Assembly: GCA_028456385.1 (NCBI GenBank)
Contig: JALNQF010000197.1
Coordinates: 1 to 64,000, forward strand
Direction of reading: 5' to 3'
DNA from: Ophiosphaerella korrae
Lineage: Eukaryota; Ascomycota; Dothideomycetes; Pleosporales; Phaeosphaeriaceae
DNA: 64,000 nucleotides
The notes below the pieces were generated by a model. It saw nothing but the letters and a program-made list of their open reading frames with translations, did no database searches and was not told the DNA's origin. Positions 55,489 to 64,000 of the stretch are shown here, piece after piece (within the stretch, counting starts at the first letter, position 1; each line of letters begins with the position of its first letter). The position numbers and the translations under genes are program-made.

Positions 55489-56972
55489 ATGTTATGTTAT
55501 GTTTTATTTAACGTCCGCTGGCGGCCCTTAATGGGCCATGGGACGCGGGTTGCTACCTAGGTACTACGGTGTTCCCCTCTGGTTACTAGGTGCTTTTTCT
55601 CTGTAGGTACTACGGCACGGCGGCTTTTTCTCTGCAGGTACTACGCACTTTCCTCCTCGGGTTCTTACTTTTTCTCCAGGCTCTGGCCCTCGGGGTCCTC
55701 ACGGGCCCGGTTCGGGTCTTGTTAGACCACTTGTTCTTACCTTTGTGCCCGTGATTTGAAGTCCGGGCTCCGACGTTGTGTCGGGTCGTTCGTTCCTTCC
55801 CACTGGCCCTTTTCAGACGGCTCTTGTGGGTTCGGGTTTTTGGTTCCCATTGGGAGTTTTCTTGTCCGCCTTTCAGATCCTTTGGATCTGTGAGGCGAAT
55901 CTTTTTTGTTCTAGCCATAAGGCTAGTTCCTTGGTTTTCCTCGTGAGGAGGATACTTGTCTTGCTCATTCGGGTTGGTTTGACCCATGGCCTTGGTCGGG
56001 CCATGTTCAGTGCCAGCGTGATTGGGTCTGCTGGTGCTCCGAGGATTGTCCATTTTGGTCCCCATCTGGTCCTTGGCTTCCATGTGGTCTAGGGTGGGAA
56101 TGTTCTTTTCTTGCCCTCCTTGTCGGTTATTGGCCGGCTAAGAGGGTGGTCTTCGAGTTCACATGTTAGGATGTGGTCTCGTGTTCTTTCCGCTCCTGTT
56201 TTGCAGGTGCATCAGAATTGGTCCGGGTGCTGGAATCTTTGTTGGTATTCCGTAAAGTTCCCGTGTCCTGTTCGTAGGGCAATTATTTGGCCCGCAGTTT
56301 CGCGCTTGAGTTCGAGGGTGGGGTGTTCGTTCCAAGTAAGTCCCAGGTCGCAGTACGACCTAGGTTTCTCTTGCTCGAATTTTTCCCTCCTTCGTCTTCC
56401 TTTTCTGTCCAAGGCTTCCTTCCTGAGCCACGCCTGGCTGGCATATTTGTGAAGGGTGCCTGGGGTGTCCCGGGTTCTGTTCTGGATTTCTTGTTCCCAG
56501 GGTTCTTTGGTGGCCTGTCCTTCGCCTTTTTCTTCCTTTGATCTTGTTCGTACTCTGACGAGTCCTTTTTTGATCGCTGGTTGTGTCCGGCTTGCCGTTG
56601 AGAGTGATGTGATGGGATTCTTGCTCTCGTTTACCGTCTTGGGGTTGGCCGTGATGATGTCCAGAGGTCTGGTGGTCATCATTGCGATACCCTGTATTTC
56701 GCAGTCTTAGGGGGTGGTGTATCGCCCTGTGCGTACACTTCCCTTTTCCAGTACTGTTTCATTGTTCTTGACCAGGAACTGGGTTTTCCATCCTTCGGAG
56801 TCCTTGTCCTTGGTCGTTATCATAACCGCCTGTGATCTGGTGGTTCTTGGTTTTTCCTCCCGTGGTTCCTTCTTCGGCGGCTGGGTTCCACAGGGTTTTT
56901 CTCTTGGGTGACTTGTTTCGAAGTGGTCCCATATTTTGCGGGTGCGGCTGATGGCCTTCCCTTTTTCTCTGA
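55489..56972 (-). mobile_element. 5'-truncated non-LTR retrotransposon (LINE) insertion
   Basis: 1484 bp inserted in the PNP domain and flanked by a 16-bp target duplication GACTTTCAGCGGGGTT (55473-55488 and 56973-56988). On the minus strand the 3' end is a simple (ATAAC)n-like tail (AAAACATAACATAACAT). Minus-strand frames contain HPTLELKRETAGQIIALRTG followed by HGNFTEYQQRFQHPDQ. This resembles the end of fungal LINE polyproteins, where an RTGHG...Y..RF segment precedes a Cys-rich knuckle; a CLC-type remnant follows in another frame. Reverse transcriptase motifs are missing, hence 5' truncation. Frames are broken by stops but not heavily RIP-mutated. Confidence 0.8.
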
Positions 56973-59029
56973 TGACTTTCAGCGGGGTTGTGCAATACGA
57001 CATGGGGAAGGCGACACCGAGCGGGTTTGAGCGGACGGGGTCGCTAAACTCTCCGTCGCAAATGCTGCTCGCAGCGGTGGCCCAAACACGGGTGAACAGG
57101 CCCCGGGACCGAAGCAGGCTCTTTGAGTACTTCTATAAGCTTAACAACATTCCTAGGTTCCAGCGCAGTAAGGCGGGACCTGACGTTCTCTTTGAGGCTA
57201 CATACGACCACGAAGGAGGGCAGACGTGTGAGCAGTGCAACACCGACAGACAAAAGGCTCGGGACTCGCGCAAGAGCGAGGAAGCAGTGGTGTATTACGG
57301 AACGATAGCGTCGGGGAACCAAGTGATGAGAAATGCAGCTGAACGGGTCAAGGTCCGCGCCGAGCTCGGCGGTGTGCTGTGTTTCGAGATGGAGGCAGCG
57401 GGCTTGATGAACACCCTCCCATGCCTTGTTATCAGAGGCATATGTCACTACGCGGACTCATACAAGAACAAAAGTTGGCACCCGTATGCGGCAGGAACAG
57501 CAGCAGCGTTGGCGAAGGAAATTCTATCGGAGATACCCGCGGCTGAAGTGGCGAAGTCGCGCACTACAGAGGAGAAGAAGAACGGTTAGTACAGTTAGTA
57601 TACCTAGTAAAGGAAGGCGGAACGCTGGTTAGCAATTCAGCACTAGACATTATACTCAATCGTTTGCCGTATGCCGAGGACGCGTCGTTCAATTCGTATT
57701 CCAAGCAACACGAACCCACTTGCCTGGCCGACACGCGCGTCGACCTTCTCTAGGAGATATACAACTGGGCTGGTGGGCAAGACGAGCGATGCATCTTCTG
57801 GCTAAACGGCTTAGCTGGCACGGGAAAGTCTACGATTCCTCGGACCGTCGCTCACAGATTCAATCAACAGAAGCGCCTTGGCGCCAGCTTCTTCTTCTCA
57901 AGTGGCGGGGGAGATGTTAGCTATGCGGAGAAGTTCGTCACAAGTATCGCCTTCCAGCTGGCACAAAACGTGCCGGCCCTCTGTCAACACATCTGTGGTG
58001 CTATTACGGAGCGTAGCGACATTGCAAGCCAGTCTCTCCGCGACCAGTGGCATCAGCTCGTCCTCGGTCCGCTAGCGAAGCTAGGCAGCAGCGGCTACCA
58101 ACCCTCGTATATCCTAATAGTCGATGCGCTCGACGAGTGTGACGGCGATGACAACATCCGGATCATTGTGCAGCTCTTGGCGGAAGCTTGCTCGTTAAAG
58201 ATGGTCTGGCTGTGCGTGTTTCTGACGAGTAGACCGGATATCCCGATCTGACATGGCTTCTCTCAGATACCAGACGCGGAACACCAAGATTTTGTACTGA
58301 GCAGCGACTGCATGCCGATTCATCCGCGAAGGGAAATGGTTCGCTGCAAAGAGACTGGACATGATCCTAGCGCATAGCAGCACGACTATAAACGGTCCGG
58401 AAAAGCATCTTAGCGAGATATATATTACCGTTCTTCACCATTGTATTTCTCCGGACTATACATGCGAAGAGGTAGGGGTGCTATGCTCTATGTTCAAAAC
58501 CTTGCTTGGAAGCATTGTGACTCTGCTATCTCCACTTTCTACCTAGTCCTTGAGTAAGCTACTCGACACCTCGCAGGGGAGGTAGATAAGACACTAAATG
58601 ATCTTCATGCGATCATGGACATTCCAAAGGATCCAGCCTGCCTGCGCCTTCACCATCCTTCATTTCGCGACTTTCTAAGACAGGTGCACAGATCCAAACT
58701 TCCGGGTGGATAGCAAGCAAGCGCGCCAAACTCTTGCTACCAGGTGCATACAGCTCATGTCTAAATCTCTCAAGCGGGACGTATGTAGAATGGGCCGGCT
58801 AGGTGCGCTTGCGACTGACCTTGAAAGCGGTCAGGTGGAACAATATCTTCCCCCTGAGGTGCAGTACGCATGCCTTTATTGGGTCCAACGTCTCCATGGG
58901 AGCGGTTCCCAGCTTAACGACAATGATGGAGTACATCAGTTCCTGCAAAAGCATCTCCTTCATTGGCTTGAGGCTCTTGGATGGATGAAGAAGGTTTCCG
59001 AAGGGGTTCACGCCATCGTTTCTCTAGAA

Positions 59030-59270
59030 TCTATGATAGCGGTAAGCCGGACTTAAGCAGAATACGAATACTTAGTTAAAAAATTACCCAGTTACACAGC
59101 CGTCGCCAGCTATCTCACTTTTTTCGTGATATAATTCGATTCGTCGCTAAAGCCATGACATCGGTAAGGCCGAACTTACATAAAATACAAACATTTAGCT
59201 AAAAATACGGCTTAGTCGCAGGAGTGCCTCCCAGCTGTCCAAATTTATTCGTGATACAAAGCGATTCGTC
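59030..59270 (+). repeat. Tandem duplication of an intron plus exon start in the WD40 NLR
   Basis: Two copies of about 120 bp. Each has a GGTAAG donor, an AT-rich intron with TTAGYTAAAAAA, an acceptor, then coding sequence of the type SHFFRDIIRFV and SKFIRDTKRFV. The second copy continues into the conserved QAPLQVYCSALVFTPARSLV segment. Confidence 0.65.
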
Positions 59271-60059
59271 CTCTATAACTGGTCGGCAATTGAGCAGGCT
59301 CCCCTTCAGGTGTACTGCAGCGCGCCTGTATTTACGCCGGCAAGGAGTCTTGTAAAGAAGCAGTTTCAAGATCAAATACCCTATTGGATACGAAAATTAC
59401 CACAGGTTGAGAACGGCTGGAATGCGTTGCGGCAGACGCTCCAAAGGCCATTCGGATTGGGTCTCTGCGGTGGCCTTCTCGTCGGATGGCAAGGTGCTGG
59501 CGTCGGCGTCGCGCGACGAGACGGTCAAGCTATGGGATGCTAGCACAGGGAAGGTCCGGCAGACGCTCGAGGTTGGCGCCGCCGTCAAATCTCTTTCGTT
59601 CTCTGAGGATAGGATCTACCTTCAGACTGATAGGGGAGTTTTCCATGTCACATGTTGTTCCCCTAGCGACGCTGTTTCTGAACTAGGTCCTCTAGACTAT
59701 ATATTTATAAAAGAGCAGTGGATCTGTTGGGGTACAAAAGGCATACTTTGGCTACCTTCGGAGTACCGGCCGAGTCGCACAACTGTTCATGAGGGTACTA
59801 TGGCTCTTGGATACTCTTCCGGTCGTATATTATTCCTGGAACTCGCTTTTTAACTCCCCTAGCCTACCTCCTTTGAGCTTGAATCCCTTTTATACTTGAG
59901 AGCGGCGGCGAGGCAAGAAGGACTTACAAATAATACCTCTAGATTAGAAATCTAGGTCCTCTAAAATTAATAAACACATATAACTTATATAGGTTACGTG
60001 CATAATAAGACAAACAGAAGGCGAAATCTAGTAATATTCCGCTGCTTGTATTATCAATT

Positions 60060-60145
60060 AGCTGGTCGTCTGGCGAGAAGGCCACCGCGCTGACATACCT
60101 CGAATGGCCTTCGAGCGTGCTGCGGCACGTCCCCGTGCGGGCCAC
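60060..60145 (-). pseudogene. WD40 repeat scrap
   Basis: TGTCRSTLEGHSRYVSAVAF with SPDDQLI is half of a WD40 unit of the NACHT-WD40 type, with no flanking domains. It is probably what remains of another NLR or a displaced end. Confidence 0.6.
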
Positions 60146-60423
60146 GCGGGGAGCTTTCTCACACAACTGACAAATGAGGTCGTGAAACTGGCGGCAATTT
60201 ATGGTAAGGTTTTATGTTGGCTCTGAATGATTCGTTTGAACGTACCTCTAGCAAGCCCTCCATGTTTGCGATCGCGCTAGAAGCGATTGATTCGATGAAT
60301 TTTTGAAGATGCACAAGCACCTCCGCTTGGATAATCGAGTCTTCCGCTGAGGAATCTCCATAGGATTTGGAGCCCCACGGTTTCATTGTAACAAAAGCTT
60401 GGCCGTGAGACAAAGTTCTCGCA

Positions 60424-61343
60424 TTATCTGAGATGGATGGTTTGTGAAATGCCTGGAAGATTTGGGAAAAGTGACGGTTCCGGGTAATCGTCCCTCCACG
60501 TAATTCCGGTAAGCTGAACGTGCGCCAGTCCAACGCGGCGGTATTCGGAGTCCCCATCTCCTGTTGGCTCGATAATCAGGAGAAAGCAGGTAGGAAATTT
60601 AAAAACACTGCGGCGAGGGTTGCTTCTGGCGAATGGGCTTACTGCGTATGTGGAACTAATGGGTAAACGAGTCGGGGAGTTGTCATCAAAATACACGGCT
60701 CCAACATGGTTTAGTTCTAGACCTGGGACTTTGAATTTGTAGCGCCCGGGAGCCAACGGCTGGTAGAGACCTGAGCCAGTGTATTTCGCTTCTGCAATCC
60801 AGGCCCTTGCTGGTCCAAGAAACTGGATGTTTGAGACGGTGCCTGGCATTGCCATTCGTGCTCTTGCCGGAGTGGACAATGCGGGTGTGCCGGACCATTC
60901 TAATTCTGTGTTGAGGCCTCGAACCAGTACTTCAAACCCTATCAAGGGCCCTGATTTGACCCCATATTCCCCATATTCCCCATATTCCAACGCTGGGTTG
61001 AATGGGTGAGCGATAGTGAATGGGAGATGCAGTGACATCCAAGACCAGGAGGGAAACTTAGTATTATCGAGCGAGGTGGCCGGAATTCTCAAAAACCACA
61101 GCAGATGGAGGGCAAGGTTGTTCGCCCACAATCCTAGAATTGGATCACTGTGGATGAGTCGTTGGAAGTGCCTTGTTATCCCACAAAAAGCAGGAAGAGT
61201 ATCCTTGTTGTCGATGAGCTCGCGTTTGCCGCATTCCGCAACCCAAGTCCACCACAACTTGTCATGGTCAAAGGCCAACCACAACTTCTCGTAGTCTGAC
61301 GCGGGAGGTTTGTGACCGTTGGGGGTGGAAAACGGTACACTGG
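60424..61343 (-). pseudogene. C-terminal part of a HET-domain protein, cut by a MITE
   Basis: Encodes the post-HET region common to fungal HET proteins: WWTWVAECGKRELIDNKDTL with PAFCGITRHFQRLI, LALHLLWFLR and FPSWSWMSLHLPF (the PSWSW signature). It then shows GRYKFKVPGLELN and ends ISQTIHLR. The HET core (YxALSYxWG-type) is missing. The open frame of about 312 codons appears to begin with codons supplied by the MITE terminus (GTG ACC ATC AAG TCC GAC), so the gene was truncated at the MITE. GAGTACGGC-type repeats (EYGEYGEYG) occur inside. Probably not expressed as such. Confidence 0.72.
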
Positions 61344-61597
61344 TGTCGGACTTGATGGTCACTGAGTCACTAGTGCAACTAGATTGAAGAGTAGAATTAA
61401 TTAATTGCTCTGTCTATCATCTGTCTGCCGGCTGCCTCTGATATCCTTTGTGAGTTTCTTTTATGACTCTCGTGCCCAAGAGCTGCCCTTTTGTTGAGTT
61501 ACTCTCCTGTCAAAGGGATGCGCCGCAGTTGAGTTGATGTGTCGTAGTTGAGTTAGTGCTGCGCTAGTGGCGCGCACGATGCCAGATCGATCACACT
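61344..61597 (-). mobile_element. MITE, short form, copy L (right end lost)
   Basis: Begins TGTCGGACTTGATGGTCACTGAGTC, contains CTCCTGTCAAAGGGATGCGC and GATGCCAGATCGATC, and then loses similarity. It abuts the truncated HET gene. Confidence 0.75.
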
Positions 61598-62101
61598 GTG
61601 AGATCCACCTCTTTCTTTCGATGATGAGGGACCTCTCCTCCTTCTCTCTCTGCATCCTAACGTCTCTTGCCTGCACTAGCTAGTGCACATCCGCTCCTTA
61701 CGTCCTACATAATCATTAGGGTATAATTTATTTCTAGGTGGCTGTTAGATCTGTGGCTGTGCAGAGCCTTGGCAAGCGGACCGGCCTTAGCCTTGGCCAT
61801 GCCCTCTGGTCAACCAACTCAACTCTCTAAAAACATCTACAGAATTCACCACCTCAAAAGGGTATGGTCGGAGCGGGTCGGCCGCCCTCCCTGTTAGCTT
61901 AATCGATGCGTTCATCTGCCCCTAAGGAACCTCAGTGGCGAATTTCAAAATGTAGTTCTATCAGAAAAAGATACTTGAAGCTTCGCTGTGGCACATTAGC
62001 GGGCTATATATTCATGTTGATCCCCGGCCCTCTATGAAATAGAGAGAATAAAATATATATATCATAATAACTTACGTCAAAATAAATTGTATTCTGATAG
62101 T
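61598..62101. other. Intergenic, nothing recognised
   Basis: Includes GGTCGGCCGCCCTCCCTG at 61880-61898, resembling the outer TIR end at 49.6 kb, and a TA-rich stretch at 62040-62100. Confidence 0.35.
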
Positions 62102-63206
62102 TTAGCATCTATTATGCTCAACTTTGCATGTCCATACCCTTCCTGTCCTAAGACCGATGCCAATGGTGTCCCTTAATGCCACTGAGCATGACGATCGATA
62201 CTCTGAGGGCACCCATACTAGATCCTCTGAATTATATGTTATCCATACACTATCTGTACTTAGAGCGAGGCCTTGATACTGAGGACCGCAAGGCTCTGAA
62301 ACGGTTTGAAGTGTGACTAAACCTGACAGAGCACTAATGTCAATAGTACCGGTATCCGTGTGGAGATGTGAGCCGCAAATGTCAAATGAGGTGCGGTGGG
62401 GTGCCTTGCCAATGCCGAGCGTCGATAGGCACTCGCCGCTGTGGGCATCCCAGATCTTGATCATCTTGTCGTCCGACGCCGATGCCAGCCGGGCCGAGTT
62501 GTGAGAGAAGGCAATGGAGTTGACCCAACGGCTGTGCCCCTCGAGCGTCGATAGGCACTTACCGCTGTAAGCGTCCCAGATCTTGACCGTGTTGTCGTCT
62601 GACGCCGACGCCAGCCGGGCCGAGTCGTGAGAGAAGGGGACGGAGCTGACCGAACCGCTGTGCCCCTCGAGCTTCGACAGGCAGGGACTCCATTTATCTT
62701 CCATAGCTAGCTTTATTATAATCCATTCCGGCTCTTCTCTCTTGAAAAGACCTCTTAGGAGGCTTTTAGTTAGGCTGAATAGGAGTGCAGAAGCATAGGT
62801 CTGGAGAGGGCTCTTCTCTATTGCCACCTTATGAGACGTAATAAACCGGCGCGCATCTCTAACAAGTTCATTTAATGCTTGTGCATCTTTTCTTTCCTAG
62901 GTTGCATTAGCATATATTTTTATATTAGGTTACAAGCTTGTATATTACCTGCATAAAGACCTCGAGTTTTGCTATTGACACTACTCCTTTCGACATGCTC
63001 TTGCAAAGGCTAAGAGCCTCTAGCCAGTAGAGGTATCGCTGTCTTAGAAAGCTGTTGACAGCGCCTCCGTCCTGTAGATCGACTTCATCCTTCGCAGAAG
63101 AGCTAGGATTTCTGTTGATAATCACAGTTGACATCTCTCTCTTAGCTATCGACCTAGAAACTTTCCAGTACTCAAAGACGCAAGTTTTGTTCTCTACTAG
63201 CTCCAA
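62102..63206 (-). pseudogene. NACHT-WD40 NLR, C-terminal fragment
   Basis: Two exons (62949-63206 and 62102-62896, 52-bp intron) encode 350 residues without a stop. The helical linker has DGGAVNSFLRQRYLYWLEAL and SMSKGVVSIAKLEVF, then spliced ALNELVRDARRFITSHKVAI and KREEPEWIIIKLAMEDKWS. Two WD40 units of 42 residues follow (LEGHSGSVSSVPFSHDSARL; LEGHSRWVNSIAFSHNSARL, each with ASASDD..KIWDA), then a closing domain with LVWVPSEYRSS. The NACHT and N-terminal domains are missing: another gene starts 8 bp upstream. Splice sites and frame are intact, so it is a clean 5' truncation. Confidence 0.8.
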
Positions 63207-63213
63207 TGTATCT

Positions 63214-63684
63214 TTACTTCTGAGCCATCTCTTGCAGCATTGGCTTGGCCGGCATCGTCGCGAATTGAGACATCACTTCTAAATTCTTCTCCCTAGTCAT
63301 CTTCACGTCTTGCTTGCCCAACTCCGCTAATATCTTGAAGTAATTGATGTAGAACGCCGGCGTACATGTGGTGAAGAACTTGGCCTCCACATTGAAAGGG
63401 TTTGAGAACGTGTGCGGCGCCCGCACAGGCACAGTAACATAGTCGCCTGCCTTCGCGTCCATAATCCGGCCATCTGGCGCATGGAATCGAATCGTGCCTT
63501 GTATTACCAGAAATGTCTCATCATGAAGGATCGAAGGGAATGTAGTATTTAATAAGCTTATGGTATGGATTGCACGTTCTATGGAACCCTCTTTAGATAT
63601 AAAAGCAAATAAGCAGATGTTCTGGACCCTGAGAGCCGAGAGCCGACACAAATACAGAGTGGCTGGTTTGAAGTGCCGAAGCAT
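63214..63684 (-). CDS. Cupin-domain protein, N-terminus uncertain
   Basis: HDETFLVIQGTIRFHAPDGR and MDAKAGDYVTVPVRAPHTFS form the two halves of a small beta-barrel cupin: E and H residues of motif 1, and P..PHTF of motif 2. FFTTCTPAFYINYFKILAEL and AKPMLQEMAQK complete the tail as in fungal cupins of the quercetin dioxygenase-like group. The expected motif-1 lead (PPHxHxxxxE) is not before HDETF; the upstream codons look unrelated, so the N-terminus is probably replaced or truncated. Metal binding may be impaired. 156 codons. Confidence 0.65.
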   Translation of the reverse strand: MLRHFKPATLYLCRLSALRVQNICLFAFISKEGSIERAIHTISLLNTTFPSILHDETFLVIQGTIRFHAPDGRIMDAKAGDYVTVPVRAPHTFSNPFNVEAKFFTTCTPAFYINYFKILAELGKQDVKMTREKNLEVMSQFATMPAKPMLQEMAQK

Positions 63685-63726
63685 AGCAACTATGGTCGCG
63701 CTGAATGGCCAGGAGCTCCGAGTAGT

Positions 63727-63815
63727 TTTGTCCGCTGCGAAACGATACCGGACATCTCGGTGGAAACTGCGTTGTCCGCTGCGAAACGAGATCGAACATC
63801 TCGGTGGAAACTCTA
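63727..63815. repeat. Tandem repeat of about 45 bp
   Basis: TTGTCCGCTGCGAAACGA followed by CATCTCGGTGGAAACT occurs twice in succession, differing by a few bases in the middle (TACCGGA against GATCGAA). It lies upstream of the cupin frame. Confidence 0.7.
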
Positions 63816-64000
63816 GATAGCTGAAACCCCGGGTGGCGGAAGCGCTAGGATGACGGGAGCCAGGGTGATAAGCTCAAGAGCGAAAAGCAGACGCGGCAGT
63901 CGTCTGCATTAGAGCCATAGCTCTGCCTGACATCAATTTTGTGAAGATAAATCGACGCAACAAGCTACGAAAATAGACGTAAATATTAACCTGTCCATCC

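Larger units (their letters stand above)
55047..59853 (+). pseudogene. PNP_UDP-NACHT-WD40 NLR, interrupted by a LINE
   Basis: Once the insertion is set aside, the PNP domain is continuous: VGWVCALPVELAAAQEMLDE, FGLMVGIGGGVPS, LGDVVVSQPHQTFSGV, then VQYDMGKATPSGFERTG and CFEMEAAGLMNTLPCL. Just before VGW, a TAG replaces a probable Tyr codon. The NACHT part has CIFWLNGLAGTGKST (Walker A), ILIVDALDECDGD (Walker B) and FLTSRPDIPI, and is followed by stops and frameshifts (58251, 58378, 58710). The helical linker has LHHPSFRDFLRQ and VHQFLQKHLLHWLEALGWM. The C-terminal end has a single clear WD40 unit ([20 protein letters not shown]) and the closing [17 protein letters not shown] segment. Relatives usually have several WD units. 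It is non-functional. Confidence 0.82.

Noticed and set aside
55610..56083. Highly charged 157-codon minus-strand frame
   Set aside because: It lies inside the LINE insertion and is best read as the decayed end of that element, not a host gene.
60159..60557. 132-codon minus-strand frame
   Set aside because: Overlaps the HET C-terminal region in another frame and has no recognisable features of its own.
1..64000. A Starship element (large fungal cargo transposon)
   Set aside because: The NLR and ferric-reductase content fits such cargo, but I see no DUF3435 tyrosine recombinase and no boundary in the window.

Overview
This is nuclear DNA of a filamentous ascomycete. Genes have short (50-60 bp) GT-AG introns with CTAAC-type branch points. 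The protein families are typically fungal: HET, SesA-NACHT, PNP-NACHT, FunK1 and DUF7924. Many decayed genes carry C-to-T/G-to-A changes at CpA/TpG, the footprint of repeat-induced point mutation (RIP). The gene families suggest Pezizomycotina, possibly Dothideomycetes; that placement is inference. The window is accessory sequence: few intact genes, many truncated or RIP-damaged ones, and a dense family of short inverted-repeat transposons (MITEs).

Layout. 1-4.75 kb: an apparently intact PNP-NACHT-ankyrin NLR. 5.2-13.2 kb: MITEs, a transcription-factor remnant and three genes that look like PD-(D/E)XK-fold fungal orphans (one intact, one frameshifted, one with its core deleted). 13.4-25.9 kb: decayed metabolic genes (aldo-keto reductase, methyltransferase, Nudix hydrolase, dipeptidyl-peptidase III, two cytochromes P450, phosphoserine phosphatase) around a nearly intact class I terpene synthase. 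26.6-31.3 kb: a pogo/Fot-type transposase remnant, a ferric-reductase-like pseudogene and hypothetical remnants. 32 kb: one intact conserved hypothetical gene. 34-40.6 kb: a FunK1 fragment, then two adjacent isoleucyl-tRNA synthetase pseudogenes, one mitochondrial-type and one cytosolic-type. 41.5-47.3 kb: a HET-NB-ARC-TPR gene whose 26 TPR units are exactly 126 bp each and are RIP-mutated only in the interior. 50.7-53.2 kb: a SesA-NACHT-ankyrin NLR. 55-59.9 kb: a PNP-NACHT-WD40 NLR broken by a 5'-truncated LINE with a 16-bp target duplication. 60-63.7 kb: HET and NACHT-WD40 fragments and a cupin gene.

The common theme is an NLR/heterokaryon-incompatibility island. At least five NLR-type genes combine different N-terminal domains (PNP, SesA, HET) with NACHT or NB-ARC and with ankyrin, TPR or WD40 repeats. 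MITEs sit at the edges of several truncated genes and probably mark recombination breakpoints. RIP has inactivated the duplicated housekeeping genes and the long TPR array.
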